The notes under the pieces were generated by a model. The model saw only the letters and a list, made by a program, of their open reading frames with translations. It was not told the origin of the DNA and did not search any database. This document shows positions 45,514-57,145 of a DNA stretch of 64,000 nucleotides, in pieces; the first letter of the stretch is position 1, and each line of letters opens with the position of its first letter. A program made the translations under genes and the position numbers. The stretch covers positions 124,001 to 188,000 of the forward strand of contig JASANG010002449.1 in assembly GCA_030248215.1 (NCBI GenBank), given 5' to 3'. The stretch comes from Enoplolaimus lenunculus (taxonomy: Eukaryota > Nematoda > Enoplea > Enoplida > Thoracostomopsidae).

Positions 45514-48500
45514 TTAAATGCTTTCACGAGACACTGACTCTGCGTTTCGGCGATCCGTGCCTGTGGTTCGGGGTTCAACTCGTGGCCAATGAGCGGCAGC
45601 CATCGCTCGGAGCAGCGACAACTCTGACTGATAACCGACAAATAAACAATCAACCAGGAAATTGACGTATTGAGTCCAAGCGTAGCGAGCAACGGTGTAG
45701 TATGAGTCTTCTGGAGACAGCGCAGCGGTTGTGTAAGATAACAGGTGACATTTCATCGTTTGCCATGGGGTCGTAGATACTAGACGACCCCCGTCTAGGT
45801 AGATCATTGATCGTCCAACCTGAATTATCTATTGTGTTATAGGAAATATTTTAAAATGTTATAAACACAGTTCTGACTTTTAAGGCCACAATATTGTGAT
45901 AAATTTGCACTTAAACCCTTGGTATAGTTTTTGCGAGCAATTAGCTAATTCCTGTAAGCAGTATAGCTTTTGTTTAAATTTCAAGCACCAGCGGATCCAG
46001 AGGGAGGGGGGCGGGGAGCGTACGCCCCCCATCAGAATATTTTTGTGACAAAATGGTACCCTAGATTACAATTTTTTCACATCAGAAAACTTTTTGATGA
46101 TAAAATAATAAGGTCCCTCTATGTTACAATTTTTGGGTTTCATACCATTTCCCACCCAGGATTCTCCCGTCAGAAACTCGTGGATCCGCCGCTGAATTCA
46201 AGCGATACCTGATGTTGCGATCAGGTGTCGTAAACGATTTTACCCCATTAAATGAGGCTTCTTACAAGTTATAAGACTCTTTCCGCAACACTATTCTTTT
46301 CCAAAGCTCATAAATGATTTTTGAGCTATTGATGAACAAATTTCCCCATAAGATGCACTCAATAGCAGCGCATTTAGTCTACAACCAAGCAGTAGCGGAT
46401 CAAAAATTCCTGAACGAGACCGCCGCCGCGAGATTATAGCGTAGAAAACTCGTGAGCGAAGCGAGCAAGAAGCCAAACGTATTTTATTTTAGTGCGACAT
46501 TACCGTTATAAAATCTTAAATTTAATTGGCCTTGGGATGGCTACGTTTGGATGACCGTCAAGAATCCGTCAGGTGCATGCAGCCGAAAGACAAATTTTGT
46601 TCGCAATACGCGACACGCATTTTGTGCATGCGCTGTATCAATAACATTAAGCCCTATTCACACGTACAAGTTTTGCTGCGAGAACTTGCAATTGCAAATA
46701 GTACACAGAACTTGCATTATTCATCAGCGAATGATAAAGCGGCTGCAATAAATTCAGCGGAATTGCATGGTTATTCACATATTTAAACTAGTTTCTAGCG
46801 ATTATTTTTAATGAACTATATGGAGCTGCAGGTCGTTCGAACGGGATTTTGGGCAAAACTTGCAAGTGCAAGTTGCAGCTGCAAGTTCTCGTAGCAAAAA
46901 CTTGCACGTGTGAATAGAGCTTAACAGAATGATATATCACAGAGGAATAAAGAACAGTTGCGGAGCAAAGAATCGTGTATATTTCTCAAAAGGAAAAAAA
47001 TCCAATAGAAAAACAATCATATGTGGCAAACCGCATATTTTAAGGTGGAAAATGCAAAGGTCAAAAATCCTGCCTGACAATTTGACTGTTAAATGTTCAT
47101 CAAAAATAGAATTCCTTAATATACGACTTGATGACCGCTCCAAGTTGGTTTTATCTGCTGACCTCTTGTTTAACATCTCTTGTAGTGACCTGAATAAGAG
47201 GGGGAGATTAATATTTATTTGGCCTCTCCAGAGTGTACCCCTCCCTTGTTATTCGGTTACGCACTGTTACTTATTTTCAACCAGCCCTCCGCCTCGCTTC
47301 CTTACTGATATATATCCGGTATTGCAACTGTCCGTTGTATAAAACGTTTTTTGCCTTGCATCAAACGCGTGAGCGATAATGCAAGGTTATACTTTGGAAT
47401 CTCTTATTCGGGTCACTACAGTATAGAAATAGCGTTAATAAATCCAACCGATCTGGTAACGTTACAGGAGCACAGTGGTTCACTTGGAATAATTTTTGAT
47501 TGGGATTTTGTGAAAATCTGAATACGTAACATTTCACCACGCAATCTTACTGTGTCGCGTGCGAGCTAATGATCGTACTTACAGCGTACGATTAACAAAG
47601 GTTACGTACGGGCGACGGGCAATATTTTAGGGCACCGAACAACATTATGATTCTAAATAAAACTATGGTGCCACCCTAACTTTCTGACCGAAAAACGCTA
47701 TAGAGACTTACCACAGAAACCTTCACGCCGTTGCTTACCTAACCGTATATTAAAATGCGAACTGTGATTAAAGACCCAATAATTTTAACTGCCTGTACCG
47801 CAATGAAAACTGATGCGGTAACCGATGTTCGGTTAAAAAGTTTTAATTTCCGGTCAGTGCCGGAGCAGCCACCCCCCATACCCCCAATTGGGGGGCCACC
47901 CCGAAAGGAGCACCCACCGTAACTGGGTGAAACAAACACCCCTTAAGTTTTAAAAGCGTATGGTTTCTCGCTCGCTTCGCTGGAGAGTTTAGAGGCCCCC
48001 AGCTTGGAATTTGGGGGTAGTCCCCACCCCTGCCTGTTCCGGCAGTGTTTCCAATCTGATTTGGCTTCACGGACATTTGGGTTCCACTTTCAACTTTTTC
48101 TCACATACTCGTTTATTATATGTCTAAAACGTCCATACCTGAATATACACAATACGCAGCCGTGTCATATCCAGCCAGTACACTTCAGTTCCAGGTCGAA
48201 CGTTGAACACTGAATGTGAAATCGTTCGTGTCAGCATCGAAACCATCGCCTGAGGGATCAGCCATTGATCATCAGCTGTTTTACTTGATTGCTCACAACA
48301 GTCTTTGTTAATATCTTTACCATCTTGATTGCCTTTGTTGCCTGTCGATTTTCGATTGCACTGCGTTGCTTGGCTATTGAGTAGCTTGAACATAAATTGT
48401 TCGTGCGACTGTCGCGTGTTTGATTGTTGATAATGCTTCAAAAGGTGATGCCAAGTTGCGCGAAGAATCGTCTAAACAATTCAATTGCACCACCTATACT

Positions 48501-50493
48501 GCACACGTATTGGTGTACAAAATTGCAAGTGTTACAATTTTGCAAGCAGAAAATTGGCCCATGTGTAGAACAGGGCCGGATCGTTTTCCGGAAAGACTGT
48601 AATAGAGTAAGTTTAAGCACAATTACCCGTTCATCAATTTGGAGTTATTTGCGTTTAAAATTTTGTGATTTTTAGCGTTAAGGACTCGATATTGCGGCTA
48701 CCAACACTAACCCTTAAGACAGTTTGTCTTGGGCACCATGGGGCCAAGCAAAACCTATCCAACATGCGATGTTAATGTTTGCGCCTCTGGCGCAATTCAG
48801 GTCAAGCATCTTGTTATTCATGCTTATTTGGATTCTTGCTCGCATTCGCTTGCGATTTTATTCCGTCATAGCATATTGCACCCGCGTATGTGCCCCGTTT
48901 TAGATCACCTACTATGCCCCTGGATGGAGCAACACAGGAAATGAAGTGGCGTGTGAGGCCGCATCATAGAACGACACTCAGTGCCATGGGGCATGCCACC
49001 AAATATGCGGCAATTTGAGACAAAAAGTACTACCCTTTATCGAAGCTTTTGTTCTTTCGCCGCTTATGCTATTTGAGCATAAAACTGCATTGATTAAGTT
49101 AAAATTGTTATTAGGTAAAATGTTAATTAAAAATTTTGAAATCAACATAAAAATTGCTAAAATGCGGTTAGTTACTTCGTTACATAAGGCGATTTTTTGC
49201 AGAGCAGTTGATGCGCAGGTTTTAGTGGTGCCCCCATAGGCAGCTTGAAAAAATCAACCGTAGGCCAAGTCGGGGTCTGGTGGCTGTTTGGCCGACTCAC
49301 TTTCATCTCTCGCAAGTGTTACGAGGTGGCGGTCTAGATATCATAGTCGCTGTACTGAAATTTACTTTTTTACTTTTCCGATAACATAGAATGTTACCTA
49401 AAAATGTAGATCGCTAGCCGTGAAAGCTTTATTCGTAATTTTACAAAATAGGATGCGTCCACCCAATAGACAGCGATACAGCGTTCTTGTTGTCATTTGG
49501 TACAGAATAATATTGATTAGTCTGGCTTCTAAGTTGAAAATGATTAATCCTTATAAGCGCTTCTAAAAATTTAGTTTTACATACCTTTTCATGTTTCGAA
49601 AAGCGTGGAACATTGTAGTAACTTGGCGTCTCCCCTTGTCGCTTAGTAGGAGTTTGGTACCCGTTAGCAGATTTGACCATCGGTTCGCAGTTCTTCTTAG
49701 ATTTGCTAAGTTCCATTGTGCTGACTTGGTTGTCGATTGCGGCCGCTTCTGAAGCCGGTTCATTGCCAAACTGTTGTTTGTGTTCATTTTGCTTGAATCG
49801 AAACGCGATTGAACTGAACTTCGTGGCTTTCAACCCTGTCTTTGCCTGAGGGGCACCACCAGCCGTTGTCTCGTCCAGTTGAATCAATAGTGAATGCTCT
49901 ATTTGTTTATCCTTCGACTCGTCAGCTGCTTTGAAATATTTCGATCCCGATTTACTGCGAACTATTGGGATTTGTGGACACGACGGCTTCGCGGAGTTCA
50001 ACTTTGAATCTGTTTGTGAATTTTGAACTTTTTGAAATTTATCTTTCAAGGGCAACATTGAAATTGTTTGTGATTTTTTGCCGAAAACTTCTGAAGACGT
50101 TGATGTAAAACTTGTCGATTCATGTCGCGGCTGATGCTGTCTGGGATTCGCTGGAGACTCGAGTAGCGTATATTTCGGCGTCTGTCCACCTCTTGAATCC
50201 GATGTGCTTGTACTGCCAGCATCTGTTGAATTCCAGTTGAGATCAATTTTTTCTTCAGGAGACCGCTCGCGAATGACTACGGTAAATTTCGCTGGTTTGT
50301 GCGAAGGTAATTTCATATATTTGACTTTTGGCGAAAATAATCCTGCAAATCCGTGCGGTGAATCGGTACGGCCGGCCGGTTTGACTATAGAACGACGTAG
50401 GCGAAATTTTCGAAATTTTGACCCATTTTCACCGCTGGAAAATGGCGATTTTTGCCGTTCTGAGCTGCCTTTGAACCACTGTAGAAAAGGCAT
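45514..50493 (-). CDS. Unrecognised three-exon gene, about 503 residues
   Basis: I do not recognise this protein. Seen: exon 1 50493-49585 (303 codons from ATG, donor GTATGT), exon 2 48435-48139 (99 codons, donor GTATGG), exon 3 45819-45514 (101 codons plus TAA, acceptor AATTCAG). All junctions are phase 0, and exon 2 to 3 joins smoothly (TRLRIVYIQ then VGRSMIYLDGGRLV). Residues 1-303 are Ser/Lys/Gln-rich and look disordered, with basic N-terminal SKFRKFRLRRS. Residues about 370-475 look folded: FNVRPGTEVYWLDMTRLRI, predicted beta strands, then YYTVARYAWTQYVNFLVDCL and SELSLLRAMAAAHWPRV, probably helices. No signal peptide or clear membrane segment, so an intracellular role is likely. Exon 3 is unusually open in all three frames, and the exon 2 acceptor could instead be 18 nt further in, so details are tentative. 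Introns hold elements of families K, D, E and A. Confidence 0.6.
45989..46194. mobile_element. Family K element (CAGCGGATCC ends)
   Basis: 206 bp, CAGCGGATCCAGAGGGAGG to CTCGTGGATCCGCCGCTG, its inverse. TTCAAGC occurs at both borders. GGAGCGTACGCCCCCC near one end is shared with 61579-61766. hAT-like by its ends. In the last intron of the three-exon gene. Confidence 0.8.
46651..46920. mobile_element. Family D element between TTAA sites
   Basis: 270 bp with long inverted ends: GCCCTATTCACACGTACAAG on the left, CTTGCACGTGTGAATAGAGC on the right, then AACTTGCA motifs inside. TTAA lies on both sides (46647-46650, 46921-46924), as with TTAA-targeting superfamilies. A TAA/TTA three-base duplication (Harbinger-like) cannot be excluded. 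Confidence 0.8.
47179..47421. mobile_element. Family E element, internally deleted
   Basis: CTTGTAGTGACCTGAATAAG to TTATTCGGGTCACTACAG, then TA. The left inner blocks are kept and the right ones lost. Confidence 0.8.
47422..48138. other. Intron DNA of the three-exon gene
   Basis: GC-rich patch at about 47860-48040 with CCCCCCATACCCCCAATTGG and GGGGCCACCCC words, unlike its AT-rich surroundings. No repeat family assigned. Confidence 0.4.
48555..48620. mobile_element. Family A left end
   Basis: GGCCCATGTGTAGAACAGGG, CCGGATCGTTTTCCGG, TAATAGAGTAAGTTTAAGC: a truncated copy without the TTAGGC core, in the first intron of the three-exon gene. Confidence 0.75.
48621..49584. other. Intron DNA of the three-exon gene
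   Basis: Open frames at 48729-48944 and 49015-49239 on the opposite strand have no domain. No element recognised. Confidence 0.4.
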
Positions 50494-51236
50494 TGTTCCC
50501 AAATATATATAAATAGTTTAATTGATAGTAATTATATTGTATGCAATTGAATTATCGTTTACATATCGTCTTAAATCAAGCCTTATTTCAAGCTCAACGC
50601 TGCAATAATGAATTGCAAACCCAGAACCGTAGTTTGGGATTTGCGCGGCTAAAGGTTGTGTTATCTCCTGAAAAAGTTATTTAAACCCTCATGGACATCA
50701 ATCACCAACCGACTTAGGATTCGACCCAGGTCCGTGGCCGGCTCAGCTTGCTTGTAAGCCGACTGAGGCCCGCAGCCATATCACCTTGCAACGGATGAGG
50801 TAAAAATTCAGGATGGGCATACAAGGTTTTCGATGACTTACAAGCAAGTCAGAAACTTTTTTCTGGCGGGGCCAAAAATTATCCAGCTTCAGCTGATTCC
50901 CTCTGATCCCTGTCTGGCTACTGGTCCGGTTCGACCATTAAAATATCATTGCCTGCTCCTAGCGTATGCTAACTGTAAGGTCAGTTTCTCTTGTCTTCTG
51001 CTAATTACCAGCATAGGCAGGTACAGTTATTCAAAAGCCACTGCACGCCAGTTTTTTATAAAAACGAGCACGCATCTGCTTAGTGAATGGCAAAGCAAAA
51101 TGCGTGTATCAGTAATCGACAGTTGATGATCGGTCTTGTATTCTTTTAGGCAACAGAATCAAACGGCTTAATGATTTTTACATACTTTGCCGCTAATCAG
51201 TTCTGCTTCGCAACTATGCCCAATTTTAAATCACGC
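50494..51236. other. Upstream of the three-exon gene, with a family F copy
   Basis: About 50727-50930 is a diverged family F copy: GTCCGTGGCCGGCTCAGC, then ACAAGGTTTTCGATGAC and CTTACAAGCAAG. The promoter of the three-exon gene should lie between here and 50500; no core element was convincing. Confidence 0.45.
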
Positions 51237-51547
51237 GGCGCATTTCTGCGCCGTCCGGTGCCATCCGTCACCATCCGTCATCATACGGTATCATACGTTA
51301 GCGATTAATGTGTGATACCGCAAGGTGACGTACGGTGACGAACGACACCGGACGTCATCAAAAGTATAGCGCCACCCTTAGGATGGCGCTATACTTTTGA
51401 TGACGTTCGACGCCGTCCGCCGACGTCCGTCACCGTACGTCACCATGCGGTATCATAAGTGAATTACTCACATACGATATTGTATGATGACGCACGGTGG
51501 CGCACAATGATGGACAGCGCCGTATGACAAGTATATATAGCGCCAGC
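51237..51547. mobile_element. Two head-to-head family C elements
   Basis: The inner border is a long palindrome at about 51355-51402: TCAAAAGTATAGCGCCACCC against GGATGGCGCTATACTTTTGA. Outside it lie GACGCCGTCC, GTCACCATGCGGTATCAT and related units on each side. The right copy ends TATAGCGCCAGCCT; the left copy's outer end is worn. Confidence 0.75.
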
Positions 51548-52030
51548 CTAAGAACTAAAATCATGAACCAAATGCGGTGAATAACTGCCTGCAGCGGTTT
51601 GTAATTTGACCTCGCTACAGTGGTCAGATATTCGTATTTCATTTTCAATATTTTTTCAGCTTTCCTTTCATCGGAATACTGTTTAAATGATGCTATTTCT
51701 TGGTTGTATAATATGAAAAATGCACATCACAATTAACATTTTTTGAAATATATACTTTTCGATTATTAACCCAGGCGGCGTTTGCCCATAAGCAATGAAT
51801 GGATTTTGAAATTTTTTGCATATTTCAGCTTGTCGTGACCCCTGCTGATTATTTGTACAAAAATTTGAATTTTTACAATTCCATTTTATAAGCAAGTGCC
51901 AAAAGCATTTTGCCATGAGGCGTAAACCAGTACGTCTGTTGCAGCAATTTGAAGCCATTGACTTTCGGGAGTCATTAGTGCGTCGAATAATCGCAAATAT
52001 TTAAAACCAGTCGTAGTGGGACTACGTTTA
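51548..52030. other. Unassigned AT-rich DNA
   Basis: No gene, RNA or repeat recognised; the minus-strand frame at 51683-51958 has no domain. Confidence 0.4.
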
Positions 52031-52947
52031 TTGAGCGAAGCTCGAACGCACGTAAGCAATTAAGGTAATATGCAAATTATTTGTTACCTAACTATTCATT
52101 TATCGGTTTTAGAGGTTTGTAAGCAATTTCCTCAGATTCCTCGCACCCAAAAACCTTTCAGCCACTCTAATAATGTTTGGAATAATTTAAAAAGTCCTAA
52201 TTTTGTTTTGTCAATTAAGCTAATATGCAAATTAGTTATTAGCTAACTATTCAATTATCGGTTTTGAAGGTTTGTAAACAATTTGTTCAGATTCTTCGCA
52301 CCCAAAAACCTTCAGTAAACCCTAATAATTATTGAAATAATTTAAAAAGTCATAGTTTTGTCTTGTCAAGTAAGCTAATATGCAAATTAGCTATTAGCTA
52401 ACTATTCAATTATCGGTTTTGGCTGTTTGTAAACTATTTATTCAAATTCCTCGCACCAAAAAACCCTTTAGTGCTGAAATTATATTGCTTTTAACCTTAA
52501 TAATTAGTGAAATATTGTAAAAAGTCCTAATTTAGGCTTATAAACTATGCTAATATGCAAATTATCTATTAGCTAACTGCTCAATTATCGGTTTTGGAGG
52601 TTTGTAAACAGTCTACGCAGATTCCTCGCACCCAAAAACCCTTTAATGCTAAAATTAATCAGTGAAATATTGTGGAAAGTCCTAATTTAGGCTTAATTAA
52701 TTATGCAAATTAGCCTCTAGCTAATAAACGGCTTAAAATTTTAAAACCCCAATGCGAGGTTAACACCCCAGGATAATTGGCTTTCAAACAAAAAAGTTTA
52801 TCAAAATCGGTTCGGCCGTTCCTTCGATTCTTTTCGGAAGGACAGACGGTCAGACGGACAGACGGACAGACGGACGGACGGACATCCACCTTTCGACCCC
52901 CAAGTACAAAACATAAAACGCTTCGCGAAGCTCCGAGCTTCGCTCAA
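52031..52947. mobile_element. Composite element with long tandem units
   Basis: Starts TTGAGCGAAGCTCGAACG and ends CTCCGAGCTTCGCTCAA, the inverse. Inside are four to five tandem units of about 150-175 bp, each with TAATATGCAAATTA, CAATTATCGGTTTTGG and CCTCGCACCCAAAAACC. Then comes ATCAAAATCGGTTCGGCCGT and a (GACAGACG)-type run at about 52841-52885. The ATCAAAATCGG...CAGACAGACGG tail type is common at ends of animal transposons. Class is not resolved. Confidence 0.75.
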
Positions 52948-53645
52948 TTATATTTTGATACGAAACGATCAGTGTATTTCACGAGAAGCAAAAATGTGCA
53001 AAAACGCCCAAAACCTGACCAGTTTTGGGCGAACACCAACAAACAAGAGTATCCAAAAAACAACTATTTGTCTAAAATATTGGACAATATACAAAATGAA
53101 ATCTTTAACCATATTTCGCAAATCATCAAATTTGTTTCAACCTTTCAGAAGCGCAATGTATATTGTGAGTTTGAGCTCCATCGCATCCGTAGTAAAATTT
53201 CGGTGAAAGCGCTCTATATGGTACTGCTTAACTTAGAATTTGGTACATTGGCATCAATTGCAGAATACCTGCAACAGAGCTCAATACAGTGTCTGGTTCG
53301 AAAACTTTGACTGTGTATCCAAGCAAAGACAGTTTGTTTGATAATAAAAAATAACTAACTTTTATGTTTGGTTAAAAATTTTTCTGTAACCTCATCAATG
53401 ATAGTTTTATGCTCAAAGACTCGCAATGGTAAAGCGGATAATTTTGTTTTCAATTTGCACACCACATCATTAGCTTAGAATTTATTTGATGTTGTGTTGA
53501 GGTTTATCAGGTTTAAAAACAGTATATTTTGCGTTTTAGAATACAATTTTGTTAGCGAATATTGGCAAAAACAGGCGCAATTTTGACGGTCAAAACAAGC
53601 CAACAGCGCCAACTGTGACTATTTTAAAACAAACTTTGAAATTTA
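52948..53645. other. Unassigned DNA
   Basis: A 177-codon frame from 52777 runs from the composite element into this stretch. It shows no domain and is not called. Nothing else recognised. Confidence 0.4.
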
Positions 53646-53653
53646 TTGTGTTC

Positions 53654-53767
53654 GGCCAATGTTACTTTAAGGGGCGTAATAAACCAAAAAAAATGTAATT
53701 TAGAATCTAAACCTACTCTTTTATGGACCCACCGGAAACCTAGACGCCTCTTAAAGTAACACGGGCC
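53654..53767. mobile_element. Family A element, second subtype, short
   Basis: 114 bp, GGCCAATGTTACTTTAAGG to TTAAAGTAACACGGGCC. Flanks TTGTGTTC (53646-53653) and GTGTGTTC (53768-53775) differ at one base. The left half, with the CCTAAG core, is deleted. Confidence 0.85.
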
Positions 53768-53866
53768 GTGTGTTCTATACTTTAGGTTTTTCCAATTTCG
53801 ATTGTGTTAAAGTAGACCTGAAATAATCTTGACTTATTAATATTTCAATGATGGTCCACATTTTCA

Positions 53867-54059
53867 GCCTAATGTTACTTTTAGGGGCGTAACAATAGAT
53901 TAAGCGTATTCCTAAGCCTAAGCCTAAGCCTAAGCGTTGGAAAAATGTGTTCCTAAGCCTAAGCCTAAGCCTAAGCAAAGAATTATATAATGTAGAATCT
54001 AAACCCACTGTTATATAGACCCACCAGAAACCTTTCTGCCCTTTAAAGTAACATGGGCC
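53867..54059. mobile_element. Family A element, second subtype, with long flanking duplication
   Basis: GCCTAATGTTACTTTTAGGG to TAAAGTAACATGGGCC. A 28-bp sequence beginning AATATTTCAATGATGGTC precedes it (53839-53866) and follows it (54060-54087) with three differences. Core: three and four CCTAAG units in two blocks. Confidence 0.88.
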
Positions 54060-54087
54060 AATATTTCAATGATGGTCTAAATTTTCT

Positions 54088-56828
54088 ACCTTTATTCGAA
54101 CATTTCTGACGTCAGCGGCTATAATTACAAGTTTACTTGCTGTTTTCGGCGACTCATACGTTGTTTTATAAGCTTCGCTGGATTTCGTTTTCCTAAACGC
54201 AATGTCGTAAATGAGCATAAAACACTGCCACTCGTTAACCCTACCGTACGATATTTTTGGTGTTTCAACTCAAACCTATCCGTATTCAACATTTTTTACT
54301 TTGACATCTGAAATTTGAACCACCCTTGCGGGATAAATCATCAAAAGTTTTCTAGTATCATTTCTTGTCATAATATATCACTCAAAAGTCGGTTCAAAAA
54401 ATTTTAAACTCTAATTATAAAATTAAAATTAATTATTAATGATTATTAGGCGTTGGAAATCGTTCAAAAATGTTCACAAAGTTCTTCTAAAACAAATTTA
54501 CGTACTAAGGTTTTGAGAATAACAGAGTAAGAAGTCCTGAAATATAAGAACGATGTCAACTGGACGATGATAGAATAGGACTGCTAGTATACTGGCATTT
54601 TTAGAGGGTAAGCAAAAAATGCTATTGTCAAAATTGCTATCGTTTTAAACTAACTATATATACACTGCTGGATTTATTTATCTTTTGAAAGCTGAATTTC
54701 AATACATTTTTGTACTTTATTCAGTTCCGGATCCTGTTCGCTCTTATATCAAGTGTACCCTGCCCCGACGGAAGTTACAGTATACCCAATTCGACGGAGC
54801 TTTTTGCATTATTAATAAGCGCACAAAACTAGCAAAAATCTTATTAGTAATAAGATTATCTATTATATAATATTCTATTTGAACAAACTTTCTAGGCGAA
54901 ATTGGATTTGCGTTACACGTTTACTGAATGCTAATGGCTAAAAGAGGATATATACATACATACATACATATATATACAGATATATATATATACAAATATA
55001 TAAAACCGTGAGAAAACTCAAACTGGCATTAGGAGTTTTAAGAGATATTGCGGTCGGTTTCGGAATGCAGTTTTTTGCTTTCAAAGTAAGCGATGGTATT
55101 TATCCTGGGGAAACTTTCAAAACGTAATTTTACCGAGCTATAACTATAAAACGAAAACATGTTATTGGAAAAGAGCAGGTTGCACTAAGACAACCTAAGA
55201 GACACTTTAGATTTTTTGATATTTGACCATCGTAATGCAGCAAAATATAACAAGGCCCGAAGAGATTTCATACTGAAACCGTCGTTGTGATTGAGAGCAA
55301 AACATTGTCGCAGTTTCCTCGAAATACTATTGGGATGGTGTGATATAAATATATGATTTCAGTCTAAATTTAGATTTTCAACGAATAACAGCCTCAAAAT
55401 CATGCATAAACAACTTTAGTTAATATTTGTTGATGTTAACCGGACTCTATTAATCCTATACCCGAAATATATTTCGTTGGCCAAGTTCTATTAACCAAAA
55501 TTAAAGTGTAATTTGCCATCAAAGCATTGCGCGTTATAGTATCGAGGCACACAGATGCAAAGTTGTCTATCGAGATATATGTCTAGTCAATCTATATCAA
55601 CAAAGAACCAAGCACTGAAGACGTGTCTGAAAACTGCTTATCAAAGCACTATTGTGAACGAATTTTGTATTTATCCCTTTCAGGATCGTAGTATTCCTGC
55701 AACTCGACACAGTAAAACTTATGAGATTCCATGATACAACGTCGAACCCGGACCAATGGGTTAAAACCGACCGATCATCCTATCCAACACAAACTTTTAA
55801 TCAGAAATTGCATGGATTTGACAAGTCGTCGCCTATCACTATGCTTAGGCTTCGGCTAAAGCTTAGGATTACGCCTAGGATTATGCTTAGATTTATTCAG
55901 ATGCTTTAGGCCCAAATGATTCAAACCAGAATGCAATTATTATACCAATATTTTCCCATGTCCGCTATAGGCGCTTTTCTACTAAGTGTAAGTGTAGGGC
56001 CCAAGCGTACGCTTAAGTCAAACGAAACCAAGCATACGCCTTTGCCTAACCTTCCAAATCCCTAGGTATCTCAGCGTCCTTCTATCGCCCTATGGGCAGA
56101 GGTCCCTATATTAAATATGGGCCTCAGTATTAATCAAACGTCAACTTAGTTGGAATTCAACTCTTGTAAAATCTCGTCAAGTCTCGAGATGTTATGCCTA
56201 GCGGATTGTAACTCAATATAATATTGAAAATATATCCAACACAACAAATAACCAAAACGTTTGTAATCTTTTGTACTGTTTAATATAAAAATAATATCAA
56301 AAATCACCCGGGGCGAATATCAGTGCTTTTTAAAAGTTGGAAACAAAAATATATCTTCGATATTCACCTCCTACGTATTATTGATACATTTTGACAGCAA
56401 AAGAGGTCGATATGAACCGTGTCACGTAATGAGCTTAATTTTGACCCTTCATTATAGCTTTAGTGCTTGTTAATCATCGGTGTCAAACGTATTTATATCT
56501 AAAATTGGAATAAAATTTCAGACTCAAAAAATACAAAACCAACGTCGATTTTTGTAATGATATCAATTATTTACGATCCTATAAAAATTTTAGACTTCGG
56601 TAAAATGTGATTTTGAATCGCGTAGTGAAGCTAATTTTACTCTGAAAGAAGGACTCATTTAGACATTTTTGACGGGCGCAGAACGCTGTAGTGAAAAAGG
56701 CTTGCGAGCGAGAAACGAACGAGAAGCCAAACGCATTTTAGTACTAACTCATAACGCATTTTTTGGTTTGGATCCCTATAATCTGGCCATAACCTTGTGC
56801 GAACTATTCGTTCAGCTACTAACAATCC
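54088..56828. other. Unassigned DNA, about 2.7 kb
   Basis: An AT microsatellite (TACATACATA, TATATATATA) lies at about 54950-55000. Decayed family A cores are at about 55840-55910 (TGCTTAGGCTTCGGC) and 55985-56045. Open frames at 54685-54870 and 56669-56875 have no domain. Confidence 0.45.
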
Positions 56829-56860
56829 GGCCAATGTTACTTTCAGGGGCGGTTCAAGTA
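56829..56860. mobile_element. Solo left end of family A, second subtype
   Basis: GGCCAATGTTACTTTCAGGG followed by unrelated sequence; the rest is gone. Confidence 0.6.
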
Positions 56861-56950
56861 AATCTGAGAAGCTAACAGTTACCGGAACAATTGAAAAAAC
56901 CGATTAGAATACTGGCCTTGCCATGACCTTAGCAAATCAAATTTAATGGT

Positions 56951-57145
56951 GGCCCATGTAGAGATCAAGGGCGGACCGTTTTTCCGCGGACTGCAATAGA
57001 GTAAGCTTAAATTTTAATCTAATTTTTTGCTTGTACGTTTAGGTTTAGGTTTAGGAGTACGTGTAGGTATCCTTATGCTTTTGGCCTACGCTTAGTCGTA
57101 GAAATTTGCTCACGCTACTATCACGGCATTATTCTATACATTGGC
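56951..57145. mobile_element. Family A element
   Basis: GGCCCATGTAGAGATCAAGG to TATTCTATACATTGGCC. Core with GTTTAGGTTTAGGTTTAGG and CTTAGTCGTAG, all diverged from TTAGGC. Confidence 0.82.

Noticed and set aside
45514-45819. Second HES/Orange-domain gene (ARYAWTQY resembles YGYGWTQC of the HES exon)
   Set aside because: The similarity is limited to a few residues and about 20 bases; there is no bHLH nearby, and the exon joins in phase to the exon at 48139-48435.
46929-47342. 137-codon open frame on the plus strand
   Set aside because: It lies in an intron of the three-exon gene and ends inside a family E element; no domain recognised.
52777-53310. 177-codon open frame as a gene
   Set aside because: It begins in the transposon tail, reads through the GACAGACGG run, and has no domain, splice sites or codon pattern of a gene.
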